Assembly: GCA_024362935.1 (NCBI GenBank)
Contig: JANCRA010000007.1
Location: 5,892,503-5,956,502 of the forward strand
Direction: 5' to 3'
Source: Setophaga petechia
Taxonomy: Eukaryota > Chordata > Aves > Passeriformes > Parulidae
DNA: 64,000 nucleotides
Position 1 is the first letter of the stretch, and each line of letters opens with the position of its first letter. Shown in pieces: positions 23,601 to 35,842 of this stretch. The notes under the pieces were generated by a model. That model ran no database searches. It was not told the DNA's origin and saw only the letters and a program-made list of their open reading frames with translations. Made by a program: the position numbers and the translations under genes.

Positions 23601-26600
23601 TTTTTTCTAAATAGTTTGTACAAGCTCTCTGTTAAGTTACATCCACAGCAAACCTGCTCTGAGACCCAAATTTTAGCTGCATGAGATATGAACATCAAAA
23701 ACCAGAGAAAAGGTTCTGTTTAATTACTTCTACAATTCTCTAATTAAAAAAAACCAAACTAAATAAACACATGCTTGCAACTGAAGGAAAAAACAAGTTG
23801 GGAAACAATCTCATTTTGCTCATTAGAAGTTGAGACCAAACTGCTTTGAAGTCTGAGCTCTACAATTTCAGGTTGGGAGGGGAAAGACTAAAAAGGGTTT
23901 GCTGTTTCCTTTTTATTTCTTAAGCAGCATCTTGAGCAACGTTTATCAATTCTAAATGCAAATTAAGCTGGGCTTAATTCTGCATTTGTATTCCAAAGGC
24001 TGCTTGCCACATGCTACAGTAACAAATAACACAGGAGATCTTAGAAAAACAGCAGATAACACAGACCTACATTTCTAAGACTTAAATTAGATTCTGTTCA
24101 CACCATCACACACACAAAAATGAAAAGCCCCAAGAAGATTTGAATACAGAAACTGGTAACTTATCACTTTTCACAGGAGTAGGAACTACTCCAAGTAGAA
24201 ATTTTACTCTTTCCTTAAAATTTCAACTCAGATAAGCACAGCAGGGTTTCAAATTTCACTTAACAACTTCACATTCCCCAATTTTCTCATGCACAAGGAA
24301 ATCAAGAGGCAAAAGCTCTTTTAAAAGGCTACCACTTCTTTCTCTTACCCATCAGAGCAAACCCCACACTTCAACAGGAACCCAAACTTCCAGAGTTCTT
24401 AAACATTCATCCCAGCAGAAGTAATTCAGGTTTCCAACTCATGCTTTAAGCATCTTTCTTTGAATATTAAGACATCAGACTTTCTCCTCCCTTCTCCCAC
24501 AGCTGAACAGACAGAGCCCTACCAAACTTTCCAGCACATTCCAGCTGGTTGGGGGGTTTTTGGGGGAGAGGAAGAGAGTGAAGCTGCCACAGGTTTCTGT
24601 CATTCCATTCTCACCTGGCCCAGCAGGTTTCTCTCCAAGGACACAAACCTGCCCTTCACAGTCACTCACTTTATTCCCTGCTCAGTCCCTTTCCTTTAAA
24701 ATACATTTTAAAACCTGCAGGAGCTGACCAAGAAAATTAGGAGCCAGAAGAATCAACTCTCAGCAGACAAAACCAGAGGAATCAGCTGCCCCAAAAAAAC
24801 TGAAGGGTGGCTGTGAAGCTTTGATGTTGCTTTGACAGCACTGAAAAGCATGGATGGCAAGTTTGCCTTTAGATTCCCCCTCTGGGCTTGTCCCCAAAGC
24901 CTTTTAAAGCATCTTGTTGCTTTTACAAGGAGAAGACAAGATAATCACTCTGACAAATGGCAACATTTACATTTGGGACATTAATTCACTTCTGAGCACA
25001 TCACCTGTCTGCCACTTCACTCCCACAAGCAAGTCTGAGGCCTTAAAGAGCTGGGATTTAAGCCCAGCCTTGTTAAACCTTTGTAGTCAGCTCCTGCCTC
25101 ACCCTGGCAAAAGGCTGAGGGAGCAATTTTCTCTGCCACATTTCCCCTATAAAGCACATTTCCCCCAAGCATTCCCTGCTTGACTTTGGTGTATTCCTGA
25201 CCTAATTCATGCTGCAAAACATTCCTGGAGTTCAGCAGGTGAATTCTCCCAGTAAGGCTCATATTTGTTCCAGTGGAAAACGTAGACAAAGCAATTTAAC
25301 CTGGATTTTCCTTCATAATATCCATGCAGGAGCTTCTCTTTTTTTTAGCTGTCTGCATGGGAGTCAGGCCCAGTCCCTAAAAGCAAGGAGTTCTGGAAAT
25401 CTGGACTTCTATGAAAATGCTGATATTTGCTTTATTTTCACTAACCAATTATTAGAAGCTGCTGAGCACCTGAAGAGCTCAGAAACCAGAAAAAAACACC
25501 AAAGGAGTCCTCACCACAACCCCAGGGCAAGTTGGGGTTTATCTGGAATTTGTCAGTGAATCATTGAGTTTCCCAGAAGTCAAAACTTCTGTCCAAAACT
25601 ACAAGAAACACAAAGCAGGATTTGCAAAATGTCAAACCCATAAATCCTGAAAAGCTGTAATTTGTTTCTTCCCAGCCTTTGGGAATTAATGGGATTACTA
25701 AAAGCAACATATCAAGAATGGGAAAAGATCAAGCCTTTATTAATTTATAGAGCAACTGATTAAGCAATATTGCTGCTCTGCAGACTAAAACTAACATTTA
25801 ACAGGCTGTTAAATAAATCATTTGAAAAAATACCCCTCCAAAGTGGCAACCTTTGAAAAATTTAGGATTAACTCAGTTTGCAATTGCATCACCACCTATT
25901 GAGCAGTGATCCACAGGAGATGAGGGCTGGAAAAATGGCAGGTGATGTTTTGTGAGGAAGATTCTGACTGTTCCTAAACCAATGGATTGCAAAGTGTAAT
26001 TTGAATTAGTCCTGATAGGGCAGGCAGCCCTGATATTTGGATATGAATGGCACCCAAATGTTTGGTTCACTCCCAGCTCCAAAGCTCTTCCCAGCAACAA
26101 CTCCAATCATCCAACTGGGAAGAGCTGGGCAGCACCTGAGGCTCAGGCTGCAATTAATAACCCTGGGGAATTAATACCCCACCCCTACCTGTGGAAATTG
26201 GTTTGCACAAAGAATATACAGAACTCCAAACCTAAACAGGCCCAGCAGAGGAAGCAGAGTGACCTCAGAGAGGTGACCCAGCTCTTGTGCTAATCCCAGG
26301 CTACAAAATGACAAGGAAATTCCAGAATTTATAGATCACCTACAGTAAAAAACTCCAGGGAGTGTGCAGCCATCTCTCTGAGAAGAGATCTTTCAGCAGC
26401 CAGCCCAAAATCAGTTTGTACTTAAGTGCTCAGTGGTCTCAAAAACACCAAAATAAACACGACTCCACATGGCTGGATTTTCAAGAGAAATTGCTGCCAA
26501 AACAGGATTTACTGAAATGCAAAGCAGGATTTACTGAAACACCTGTTTCCTATGTGACATCAGCACCTGACCAAAAAAAATAGCAGAATTCCTAAATTAA

Positions 26601-28088
26601 ACAAGTAACAGGACAGATAAAAATGTTTCATTTCTTACCAACAGGTTGGATAAGAGCCAAAATATGTGCAACCATCATCATTTCACAGACAAGATGCTGG
26701 AGCAGCAGTATCCATAGGGTTTATTTCATTTTCCTTTGTTGTTTTCCTTTCCTTTAAATGCAAATCCCACTGTCTGAGTAACACACAGGGAAAAGTGAGC
26801 TTGTGGTAACCCCAGCCATGGCTTCTTGCAGCACTATTTGAATTCCAGAACCAATTAGGGGGAGGATGAGAGTGTCTGTACCCCAGGGAAGAATTCACTA
26901 CTGAAGGATGTTGTGATTAGCATCTGCAGACTCACTTTGGGGGAAAAAAACCAAAATAAATTGGGTTAAACACAAATATGACTGAAAGTAAGCAAAGGAA
27001 GGAGCCTCTGTGGTGGGGTTTGAATGTTGTATTCCCATGACTGCAGCCAGCTCTCAGGTGGGAGCCCAAGACAGGACTCAGCAACACCAAAATCAGCTCC
27101 TAGAGAGGCAGAAGGCAAGTAGGGGATCCAAAGGGCTGAAATGGGAAATCTGCACTCAGATCCAGCCAGGAAAAATAGTGTGGCTATAAATAGGAGTCTG
27201 CTGTGTATTGCATGAACTGCACTGAGATCCTGGAAGGAAGCAAAAGGTGTGGTTGGAGCCTAAAACCACCTCAGGGAGAGAATTTGGGGAAAGGGAAGAG
27301 AGGGGAGCACGAGGTGAAGGGGGAGGCACCACGCCTGCTGCTATCCTTGCTGTGCCCTCCTCACTCCCCCCTTGGATGAGACCCCACTAAATTCGTCAAA
27401 ATAATTATCCTGCAAAATTAGAAACCCCTTGGAAATAAAAATAACAAAAGAGAGAGTTCAGGAACAGAAGGGTTACCAAATGAGCTTCTCAGATTGCTGT
27501 GCACGGATATAGAACAAGGATTTAACCACCTGCCTCCACTGTGAGCCTCAAAGCCACCTGGCAACGTCCAGATAGAAGATTTGCTCCATAACTTCATGTA
27601 AATACAGGGCATAGTGCTTGAAACAACACATATTGCCTTAAAAAGAAAGGTATCAAATTTTCTCAGGAGCTTGAACACATGGAAATGCAACAGGAATATC
27701 TGAGAGCAGCTTGTGGGACTACTGAACCCCTCGTTTTTCTAGGCAAGGAAACAAAATGCTATTTGAAAGACATCACCAAAATTATTTGTGACCTAATTTA
27801 AAGGATTACCTAAAAAACCTAATAAGCTGCAGTTGTAATTAGATAAATTGCATACTCAGATTGATGAAGCTTGTCATTTACAGCAAGAGTCCACATTCCT
27901 CTTGTTTGTAACAAGAACGCTCCAGTGGAACGTTCTTCCATTGAGAAAGCTCCATCAGTCAAAGCTAAGGAACCAATGGGAGGTGCACTTGTAACACAGG
28001 GCTGGTTTAAAGTCCTTGAAATTGGCCTGAAAAAGTGTTTTTGCAAAGCAATGATTTATTGCCTTTACATTTAAAAAAGCACTCTCGG
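20608..28088. other. 7.5-kb stretch without recognised repeats
   Basis: The largest span in the window with no CR1, LTR or SINE that I can see. Frames reach 116 codons (25209-25559) with no family signature. It contains scattered A or T runs (22527-22537, 23600-23608). Near 27914-27936 is an inverted AGAACG/CGTTCT pair. Could be intronic or hold conserved non-coding elements; sequence alone cannot decide. Confidence 0.45.
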
Positions 28089-28290
28089 CCAGAGGGCAGG
28101 GCTGGATGGGATATTGGGAATTAGGAATTGCTCCCTAGCAGGGTGGGCAGGCCCTGGCACAGGGTGCCCAGAGCAGCTGTGGCTGCCCCTGGATCCCTGG
28201 CAGTGCCCAAGGCCAGGCTGGACTTTGGGGCTTGGAGCAGCCTGGGACAGTGGAAGGTGTCCCTGCCCATGGCATGGGGTGGGAATTTTG
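28089..28290 (+). mobile_element. CR1 LINE 3' end, tail truncated
   Basis: CCAGAGGGCAGGGCTGGATG, GATATTGGGAATTAGGAATT and CCCAGAGCAGCTGTGGCTGC identify the young passerine CR1 3' UTR. The final GGTCCCTTCCAACC tail is missing: sequence departs after CATGGGGTGGGAATTTTGGA. Confidence 0.92.
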
Positions 28291-28482
28291 GATAAGCTCA
28301 GACTAAGTTCTCTGTGAGATCACCACAGACATTACAGATGTCTACAACCATCCTGCCAGTTGAAACTTCATACACCGACCCCAAAACCACAGAATCTTTT
28401 AGGCTGGAAAATCCCTCCCAGCCCATTGACTGCAACCTGTGCCCAATGCCCACCTTCTCCCCAGCCCAGAGCACTGAGTGCC

Positions 28483-28868
28483 TGTCACAGCATCTGCCCC
28501 ATGTCACAGCTGAGACAACCACAGCACACAGACTATCACCAAACAATATCAGAAAGCTTCACTCCAACCAGAGCAACACCTTACCAGGTCAGAAGGCTTC
28601 AGGTATCTGCTCACACAGAGTAACACGCCATGACTTCAGAAGGCTGCAACAACTGCCCCTCCTGTCCTTCAGCCCAACCTTTTATCCCCTCTGGTTAATG
28701 CCCTGCACCTGTGTGCCCTCTGCTCCCTGTGTGATTGGTCAGTGCCCCTGGGCTCGTTAATGGCTCATTATCTTTAATACCATTCACCTGTCCTGCACAG
28801 CTGCAGCTCATTGGGGATGAGGCTCAGCCCCAGCCCCACTCCAAATGACCACAAACTCTGTGCCCACA
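28483..28868 (-). mobile_element. Solo LTR (386 bp) nested in CR1, 5-bp target duplication
   Basis: The element starts TGTCACAGCATC and ends CTGTGCCCACA. It is flanked by the duplicated GTGCC (28478-28482 and 28869-28873). TG...CA ends and a 5-bp duplication fit an ERVL-like or similar endogenous retrovirus. I assign minus orientation because, read that way, a CCAAT box (about 28734-28740) is followed about 45 bp later by GGGGATAAAAGG (28679-28690), a TATA box. There is no coding sequence. It inserted after the CR1 and later lost its internal part by recombination. Confidence 0.9.
28679..28740 (-). promoter_or_regulatory. LTR core promoter (CCAAT and TATA)
   Basis: On the minus strand, GACCAATCAC at about 28740-28731 precedes GGGATAAAAGGTTGG at about 28689-28676. 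The order and spacing fit an RNA polymerase II LTR promoter. Present activity is unknown. Confidence 0.6.
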
Positions 28869-29220
28869 GTGCCACCTCCAGCCCTTGCTGGGACACCTCC
28901 AAAGCTCCCTGGGCAGCCCCTGCCAAGGCCTGAGCACCCTTTCCATGCAGAAATTGCTGCTGCTGGCCAAGCTGAGCCTGCCCTGGCCCAGCCTGAGGCC
29001 CTTTCCCTTGTCCTGTCCCTGTTCCCTGGCAGCACAGCCCGACCCCCCCTGGCTGTCCCCTCCTGGCAGGGAGTTGTGCAGAGCCACAAGGTCCCCCCTG
29101 AGCCTCCTTTGCTCCAGGCTCAGCCCCTTCCCAGCTCCCTCAGCCCCTCCTGGGGCTCCAGCCCCTTCCCCAGCTCTGTTCCCTGCCCTGGACACGCTCC
29201 AGCCCCTCTAGGGCTCTCTG

Positions 29221-31380
29221 AATGGGAGTTCACAATAAGCAGGGAAGCAGCAAGGAAACATTCCCATTCCTCTGAAGGATGCAGTATTTAGTTTCATTTC
29301 AAAACTCTTTAAGAGTCACAAAAGAAATAAAAGTAATGGGTAAAAAATGCTGAGATGCAAGAGGAAGAATCACACCAGGAGTTCCATCAGCACTATTCTG
29401 GGTTTGGATGAGACAATAGGAAAGCTGGGGCACAGAATCCATCAGTGCCTAATGCCTTTAAAGGCTGAGAAGGGAAATGTTTTCAAGGTGAAGGACTGCT
29501 ACTCCTATAAAGAGGGCAGAGGCTCTACAAAACCTCAAGCCCAGCAGCCCACAGTTCCTCATTTCCCTGGGAGTTTTTAATGTATTGCCATCAAAAACAA
29601 TGGCACAGAACATGGAGCCACCTGCACTCCCACCTGCCCTGGAGGAGGGTTACCCTGCAGTTCTCCTGCCTGGATGACACAAAACACCAACAGCTGCAAT
29701 AACAAAACCTTTGGGAGCAAAGCAAAGCCTTGGAGAGCAGTAAGTGGAATGATTCACAGCTGGGGAAGAGCTCTGAAATGCTCCTGGGGGCCAGCACTTA
29801 CCCCAGACCTACCCTTAAAACAAAAACAGGAGTCCCTAGCCCTTCCCTCCCTGCCCAAAACCCACCAACACCTTGGGAATAATCCATGCAGCAGAATGAA
29901 CAGCACTCATCACAGAAATAACTCCTTTTCAAGGTATATAAGATGTAATATTAAATCAATAATTTAAATATACTCATGGCCTCTATTAATGTAAAACATC
30001 TCAGAAAAAAAAAGCTCTACGTCCCTTGTCGACAGTGAGCTCTGAAATACTGCAACTATTCCTGCAATAAACGTTCAGGTTCTGTCCTTAAATTTAGTTG
30101 GCCTCTCCAAAACTTGCCAAAGCTCCAGCTTTTCTCCGTTTATTTTATAAAATATTGATCACTGAATATGATGAATTAACTGCAATCCAGAAATTTATAA
30201 CAAGTGTGAGGCATGTAAGAATAAACTGCAGTTTTATTGGCTTTTTCTTTCCCTTAAGCTCATCCTTATTCTTATATATTCTCAAACCCTCAATATCACT
30301 AAAAATCATTGAGTTGTATTTCAAGGAATTTGTCTATTTAATGATACTTCACTGTTAGTAATTGAGCAGAAGGGGAATAATTTTTTAAAGAAATGGCAGT
30401 AATTGCTCCAAAATCCACTTATGGAGAGCAACAGATGTTATGGTGCTTCCTATAATACACATTTTTCAAGACACACAGTTTTCCATTAATTTTATAGGAC
30501 TAATTAGTTCCAAAATGCAGAATCCCATCCTCCTTTTTCCCAAATTCCTGGGAGAACACATGAACCCAAATTTCCTGGGGTTTGCAGCTGGGACATGAAA
30601 CCAATATCAGTAATAAAGTTCTCCTTCCACCAAACAAAAAGAACCCTCCAGTTTCCAAATTATTTTTGAGAGAGGGGTGAGCACCACATGAAGAAGTGCT
30701 CAAAGCTAGAAGCACATCACATCACAATAAAGATTATATATATAAAATTATTATTATTATATTTTACAAAACATTTGCTGTTTCTGAAAGGTTTTGTATC
30801 TGATATTTTAACTCTAACACTTAGAAACCACTTGAGGACTCTGAGTTGGCTGATTTGGGTCAATAGCAGAGATGGATTTCAAAGCATTAAATAAACCCTC
30901 TTTCAGTTCCCCTCAGACAAGAGTAAATACTCCAGCATTTATTACATATATTGGACACTAAACACTGAATTTTCTTTCCACTTCTTTTCTGGACACAGTC
31001 AACACACTCCAGAACATGGCATTAAAAGGCTAATGGATTGCTGTGAACATGGGGTGAACTCCATGGCTTTGCTGTCATTTCCAAAACTGATGATGAAACA
31101 AAATCCTTCCACTTCCAGGCAATTCCCATCTAGCTTGCAGCAGCCACATGCTATGCACCTCACAACGTTCCTGTGGAGGAATAAAACTCATTCATGCAGC
31201 CCAGCCTGCTTTTGTGTTTATTCACAGGTTTAACTTCTCTTTCTCCCCTCATCCTCCAAGATTTATCTTTGTTCCCATTCTTTTCATACTTATTGCCCTT
31301 CCCTTTGTGTCCTCCTGCTTTTGTTCGATCCAAACACTTGCACCCCTGTTTTGGAGAAAATCTGAAGGGCTGAATTCTCT
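29221..31380. other. Unique AT-rich non-coding DNA
   Basis: No repeat or gene was recognised. A short (TTA)n-like tract lies near 30738-30765, and AATAAACG near 30066 could be a chance polyadenylation signal. Confidence 0.45.
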
Positions 31381-31446
31381 TCATGGAATCACAGGTTGGG
31401 AAACACCTCCAAGATTATCGAGTCCAACCTTTCCTGAAGTTGCAGC
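31381..31446 (-). mobile_element. Old CR1-type 3' tail
   Basis: TCATGGAATCACAGGTTGGG followed by CTCCAAGATTATCGAGTCCA is the antisense CR1 tail. Only about 65 bp can be recognised. Confidence 0.7.
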
Positions 31447-32233
31447 TTCCCAACAAAAAGGATTGGAGGTCCTAAGTAACCCAAACTAAGGAGCTTCTGA
31501 GGAGCAGGCACAGTGAGGCCATGGGACACACAGGATCACATCCAGGCCTGGCAATGTCACCTCCACACCGGAGTGACCTTCATTGATTTGCTGTTTCATA
31601 CCCAATCTGATCCGAGTTATGGAAACCCACTGGAGTGCATTAAAATGTCATGTTCCTAATGAAGCTGGTCTGGGAGACTGAGGAGCTGAGCTGGACACTG
31701 CAGAGAGCTGTTCCAGGAGCTCTGACTTATGAGACAGGCACAGATAAGATTCTTGCACTCACACTGCTGGAGGCCTCATCATTTTCTGACACCTTATATT
31801 TCAAAGTACTCTTAATTTCCTCCAGTTATTTGGGGAGAAATGGTGCCGCACTGCAGCGATTCCAGGCAGCCCTCCCTAAAGGATGTGCTGAATGGGAACA
31901 CTGATCCCCTGGAGTTTCCTTTCTGAGGGATCAATCTGCCACCACCGAGTTCCCTTTGTCGCTGTGGAACGCATGGGGAGAAATCACAAGCGGTGAGGAC
32001 ACATCCCCACACAGCAGTACTGTACAACAACACAAAAATATCACAGTTTTCCCTGCTCCTGGGGGAGAAGCAGCTCTCTAAAGACCCACACAGACAAAGC
32101 TATGCTGGTACAACAGGGGAAAATGCTTTTAAAGAGAATTTGAAGTGCCATGCTCTCCTCCTGTTGGAAAGGCACCAGATCCTGTTCAAGGAACACACGT
32201 GGTGTCTTCCTCTTCACCAAGCTTGTGTGAAGT
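31447..32233. other. Unique non-coding DNA
   Basis: Nothing was recognised. A few CpGs cluster at 31840-31990, but there is no island. Confidence 0.45.
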
Positions 32234-32432
32234 AGATGGATGGGAAAAATTCCTCCCTGTGAGGAGAGGAGGCTGTGGGAAAGGAGCTGTAGCTGTCGCT
32301 GGATGCTTGAAAGTGTCCAAGGCCAGGCTGGATGGGCTTGGAGCAAGCTGGGATAGTGGAAGGTGTCCCTGCCTATGGCAGGGGGTGGGATGGGACAGGC
32401 TTTAAGGTCCCTTCCAAATGAAACCATTCCAC
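32234..32432 (+). mobile_element. CR1 LINE 3' end
   Basis: Diverged left part (GATGGGAAAAATTCCTCCCT), then GTGTCCAAGGCCAGGCTGG, TGGAAGGTGTCCCTGCCTAT and the tail TAAGGTCCCTTCCAAATGAA. Sense on the plus strand. Confidence 0.88.
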
Positions 32433-32750
32433 AGCCTCACTCACAATAATCTCCTTGCTTCCAAGAAGAAGCTTTGGCCATGCTCTCACCTCAAGCCTGG
32501 AAGAGCAGAATCCTAAAGAGCAACAGGCCAGCTCTAAAGGTTCATCTCTTGCAAGATGCAACTTGCATTTGAATTGAGGCAATCAACTCCAGTTTTTCCT
32601 ACTTCCAGTAGGTTCTTGGTTTAAGGCATGGGTAAGACAGTAACTCACGTCTCACACAATCAGCTGAACATGCAAGTCCTAAATGGTTACAACCCAGAGT
32701 TCAGCAACTCCTCCTTCTAGACAAACCAAAGCTTTTAATAAAACATTACC
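32433..32750. other. Unique non-coding DNA between two CR1 copies
   Basis: Nothing recognisable in about 320 bp. Confidence 0.5.
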
Positions 32751-33297
32751 AGAGGGGGGTGATTGTCCCCCTGGATTGGGCACTGGTGAGATCACACCCA
32801 TGTCCTGTGTCCAGTTCTCATGGCCAGAGAGCCCTGGAGGGGCTGGAGCGTGTCCAGGGCAGGGAACGGAGCTGGGGAAGGGGCTGGAGCACCAGGAGGG
32901 GCTGAGGGAGCTGGGAAGGGGCTGAGCCTGGAGCAAAGGAGGCTCAGGGGGGACCTTGTGGCTCTGCACAACTCCCTGCCAGGAGGGGACAGCCAGGGCG
33001 GGTCGGGCTGTGCTGCCAGGGAACAGGGACAGGACAAGGGGAAAGGGCCTCAGGCTGGGCCAGGGCAGGCTCAGCTTGGCCAGCAGCAGCAATTTCTGCA
33101 TGGAAAGGGTGCTCAGGCCTTGGCAGGGGCTGCCCAGGGAGCTTTGCAGTGCCCATCCCTGCAGGTGTGCCAGGAAGGGCTGGAGGTGGCACTCAGTGCT
33201 CTGGGCCGGGGACAAGGTGGGCACTGGGCACAGCTGGCACTCCATGGGCTGGCAGGGATTTTCCAGCCTAAAAGATTCTGAGATTCCAGTGCTATGA
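32751..33297 (+). mobile_element. CR1 LINE, second subfamily, longest clean copy
   Basis: Begins GAGGGGGGTGATTGTCCCCC (ORF2 segment VI.PPLYSALV) and passes GGCTGGAGCGTGTCCAGGGC (LERVQ). It continues with CTGAGCCTGGAGCAAAGGAG (SLEKRR), ACAGGGACAGGACAAGGGG (DRTRG) and GCTGCCCAGGGAGCTTTGC (LPREL). It ends in the 3' UTR with GATTTTCCAGCCTAAAAGAT. The motif order matches the CR1 ORF2 C-terminus, but the frame is interrupted (a stop after GLRELGRG). It is the best local reference for the copies at 4.3, 12.4 and 28.4 kb. Confidence 0.93.
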
Positions 33298-34100
33298 GAA
33301 GCTGTTCACTGGATTTCTCCAGAGTTATTACAAAAACTGTTTGTAAAGACACTTCCTTCAACTGTTAACACATAGAGAACTGTAGGATGTTCTGAATAGC
33401 TCAGAAATACAACTGTAACGCAGAAGATATTTAAAATAAAATATGAAAACAGAAGAAAGTCTTTCTGATTTGGATAGTCCATACAGATTCAGTGATCGTA
33501 AATCAGAAAAAAATATCACTTGGCCATCTCTCTAAAATAGCAGGGACACAGCATTCATTAGCTGGACTCACTGTCACCCTGTGCAGTTCATTAAGGATGC
33601 TGCTTTCTCCGTTCACACAGGAAACTGTTTAGAATTCTGCTGGACCTGCTCAGGCTTCCCTTTCACTAGAGCTGGAAAGGAAAAAAACCTCCAGATAATG
33701 AAAGCCAAACATCTGGCACATTCAGCAAACACTTGCATCCTAATGATGGGGGGAGAAGTCATCCCTCTCATCAGCTCATTTCATCCCAGCCGTGTGGGTG
33801 GGGTGCGGAGATGGGGAGCACAGAAGCCTCTCTTCATCCCCCACCAGACTCTCGGATTGGGATCTAAAGGATGGATCTGCACTGCCACTGCTCATTGGGT
33901 TGATATTCACACAAGGAAAAGCACAGTTTTCAGGGATTAGGTGTAATATTTCTATGTATATTTGTATGGTCTGAGAGAAAGAATAAGGCCAGGGGCAAGG
34001 CATATTGAAGGCAGTCCTGAGCGGGGACACCAAAGGCAAAAATAATCCTACAAACCTTGCACCCACACAGAGCAGTTCAGCTGCCTGGCATTGATGTTTA
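33298..34100. other. Unique non-coding DNA
   Basis: Nothing was recognised; the 119-codon frame at 33581-33940 has no family signature. Confidence 0.45.
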
Positions 34101-34498
34101 AAGGACTGAAGCTCCTCTACTCTGGAGACAGACTGAGCTGAGAGTGCTCACCTGGAGAGGAGAAGGCTCCTGGGAGAGCTCAGAGCCCCTTCCAGAGCCT
34201 ACAGGGGCTCCAGGAGAGCTGGAGAGGGAGTGGGGACAAGGGATGGAGGGACAGGACACAGGGAATGGCTCCCAGTGCCAGAGGGCCGGGCTGGATGGGA
34301 TATTGGGAATTAGGAATTGTTCCCTGGCAAGGTGGGCAGGCCCTGGCACAGGGTGCCCAGAGCAGCTGTGGCTGCCCCTGGATCCCTGGCAGTGCCCAAG
34401 GCCAGGCTGGACTTTGGGGCTTGGAGCAGCCTGGGACAGTGGAAGGTGTGGAATGGGATGGGCAAAAGCCCTGTCCTACCCAAACCACTCTGGGATTG
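34101..34498 (+). mobile_element. CR1 LINE, first subfamily, with extra upstream part
   Basis: Starts in the diverged ORF2 end (GTGCTCACCTGGAGAGGAGA, equivalent to LFSLEKRR). It continues through GGGCTGGATGGGATATTGGG and CCAGAGCAGCTGTGGCTGCC and ends CCTACCCAAACCACTCTGGG. A small deletion removed the CCTGCCCATGGCAGGGGTGG block present in relatives. Confidence 0.92.
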
Positions 34499-34902
34499 AA
34501 TGAAATTCCCTTTGGGTCTGCTACAGGCAGAAGGGCCAAGCCAGGGCTCAAAACTCCCAGAGTGTTTCCACATGGATATCAAAGAGCTGCCACTCCCAAC
34601 CCAGGGAGTAAAAGCCAGTTTCCCTCAGCAAAGACTCAGAGCAGAGTCTAAAAAAGACAGGGTTGGGCTGAAGATGGCAGCTCTGCCTGCACCCACATGC
34701 TGGGATGAAGGAGCAATCCCACTCCAAAGAGGGTGAGCATCCCTGCCTGGGAGAATGGCTCTTGGAAAGGCAGGGAGAGGCCTTGGTGGGAAGAACAAGC
34801 AGCTCCATATGTCCCTCAATACAAGGAAGAACAGAAGACACTGCTGATACCCACGACTGAGAGGGACCATCTCCAACAGCTTTCCAAGAAAAGGCCACAG
34901 GG
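34499..34902. other. Unique non-coding DNA
   Basis: No recognisable feature. Confidence 0.45.
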
Positions 34903-35021
34903 AAAAGAACATGAGGGTTTTCTCCCACTTCTAGGAGAGGAGGAAGAGCAGCAAGGACATGAAAAGAATGAGAGGCTTTTCTCCCACTTTTAGGAGAGGA
35001 AGAAGAGCAGCAAGGACAGGA
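34903..35021 (+). repeat. Two-copy tandem duplication, 59-bp unit
   Basis: CTCCCACTT...AGGAGAGG, then GAAGAGCAGCAAGGACA, occurs at 34922 and again at 34981. The two copies differ at a handful of positions, so the event is not very recent. Confidence 0.88.
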
Positions 35022-35842
35022 ACTGGGAGGATTCACCTATCTCTGTTCACAGAGACATCTCCAAGCTATCCCTCACAGAATTCTCTGGCACTGAGCTAAG
35101 TCCTTGTGAGTAGGGAAAAACAAAGACATTTTCCCAATAGAGAAGCAACAGGTTCCACCCACACAATGGTCTGTGTTGCTTCTCATTGCCTGGCACTGAG
35201 CTAAGGCCAAGATTGTGCTAGGCCTTGGATCAAGCCCTGGAAAGCTCTGAAAGCAGTGGCAGCAGCCCTCAGCTGTGTCTGGTGTCAGCTGAGACAATTG
35301 CAGCAATTCCTGCGCTCTCCCACAGCTCATAAATTGCAGCAATGTGGGCTCCACTCTCCAGCTGAAGCTGGGAAATCAGGGCAATTCCAAGCTATTAAAC
35401 TGGAAGTTACAGAGCCATAACTTCTCATCCTGCTCCCTGCATTAAAGGAGAGCTTTGCCCATGGTGTGTTCAACATGCAAGTAAATCAGATCCACCCGGG
35501 AGCAGAGGACAGGAGTCAAGGTTAAGGGAGAAGCACGTCCTCACTGCTCGTTTCCTGGCACACCTGGGACAAGCACAGTCTGCTCGAGACTTTTGGCTGC
35601 ATTTCAAGCAGTTCATGGAGCACAAAGACTGCAAAAGCAACACCAAGGCCCATGTTAGCTCTTTGGAAAACAAACAGGACGCTACATGGGTCTGAAGGGT
35701 CATGGCAGCACCAATTAAAGCAGGTTTTAATGGTGCAGCAGAAGCAGACAGGGCCATCCACATCCTGCTCCCACCAGGCACAGCACTGGGTGTCCAGCCA
35801 GCTCAAACTCCTCTAGATCTGCCAAAGAGAGAGCTGTCTATC
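35022..35842. other. Unique non-coding DNA
   Basis: Nothing was recognised. Confidence 0.45.

Larger units (their letters stand above)
28386..29220 (-). mobile_element. CR1 LINE, second subfamily, split by a solo LTR
   Basis: Two parts make one element. 28386-28482 has the 3' tail (CACAGAATCTTTTAGGCTGG) up to GAGTGCC. 28874-29220 resumes at ACCTCCAGCCCTTGCTGG and runs through the ORF2 C-terminal region to GGACACGCTCCAGCCCCTCT. Intact relatives at 12.4 and 33.2 kb show GAGTGCC joined directly to ACCTGCAGCC or the equivalent, which proves the interruption. A small deletion near 28898 removes the GCAGGGATGGGCACTG block found in relatives. Confidence 0.92.

Noticed and set aside
27914..27936. 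Heat-shock-element-like inverted repeat (AGAACG / CGTTCT)
   Set aside because: Only one clear GAAnnTTC pair, no promoter nearby; expected by chance in a 64-kb window.
32679..33297. Frames of 153-188 codons
   Set aside because: Part of the CR1 at 32751-33297 and its antisense. The DRTRG and LPREL motifs are LINE ORF2 remnants, not a host gene.
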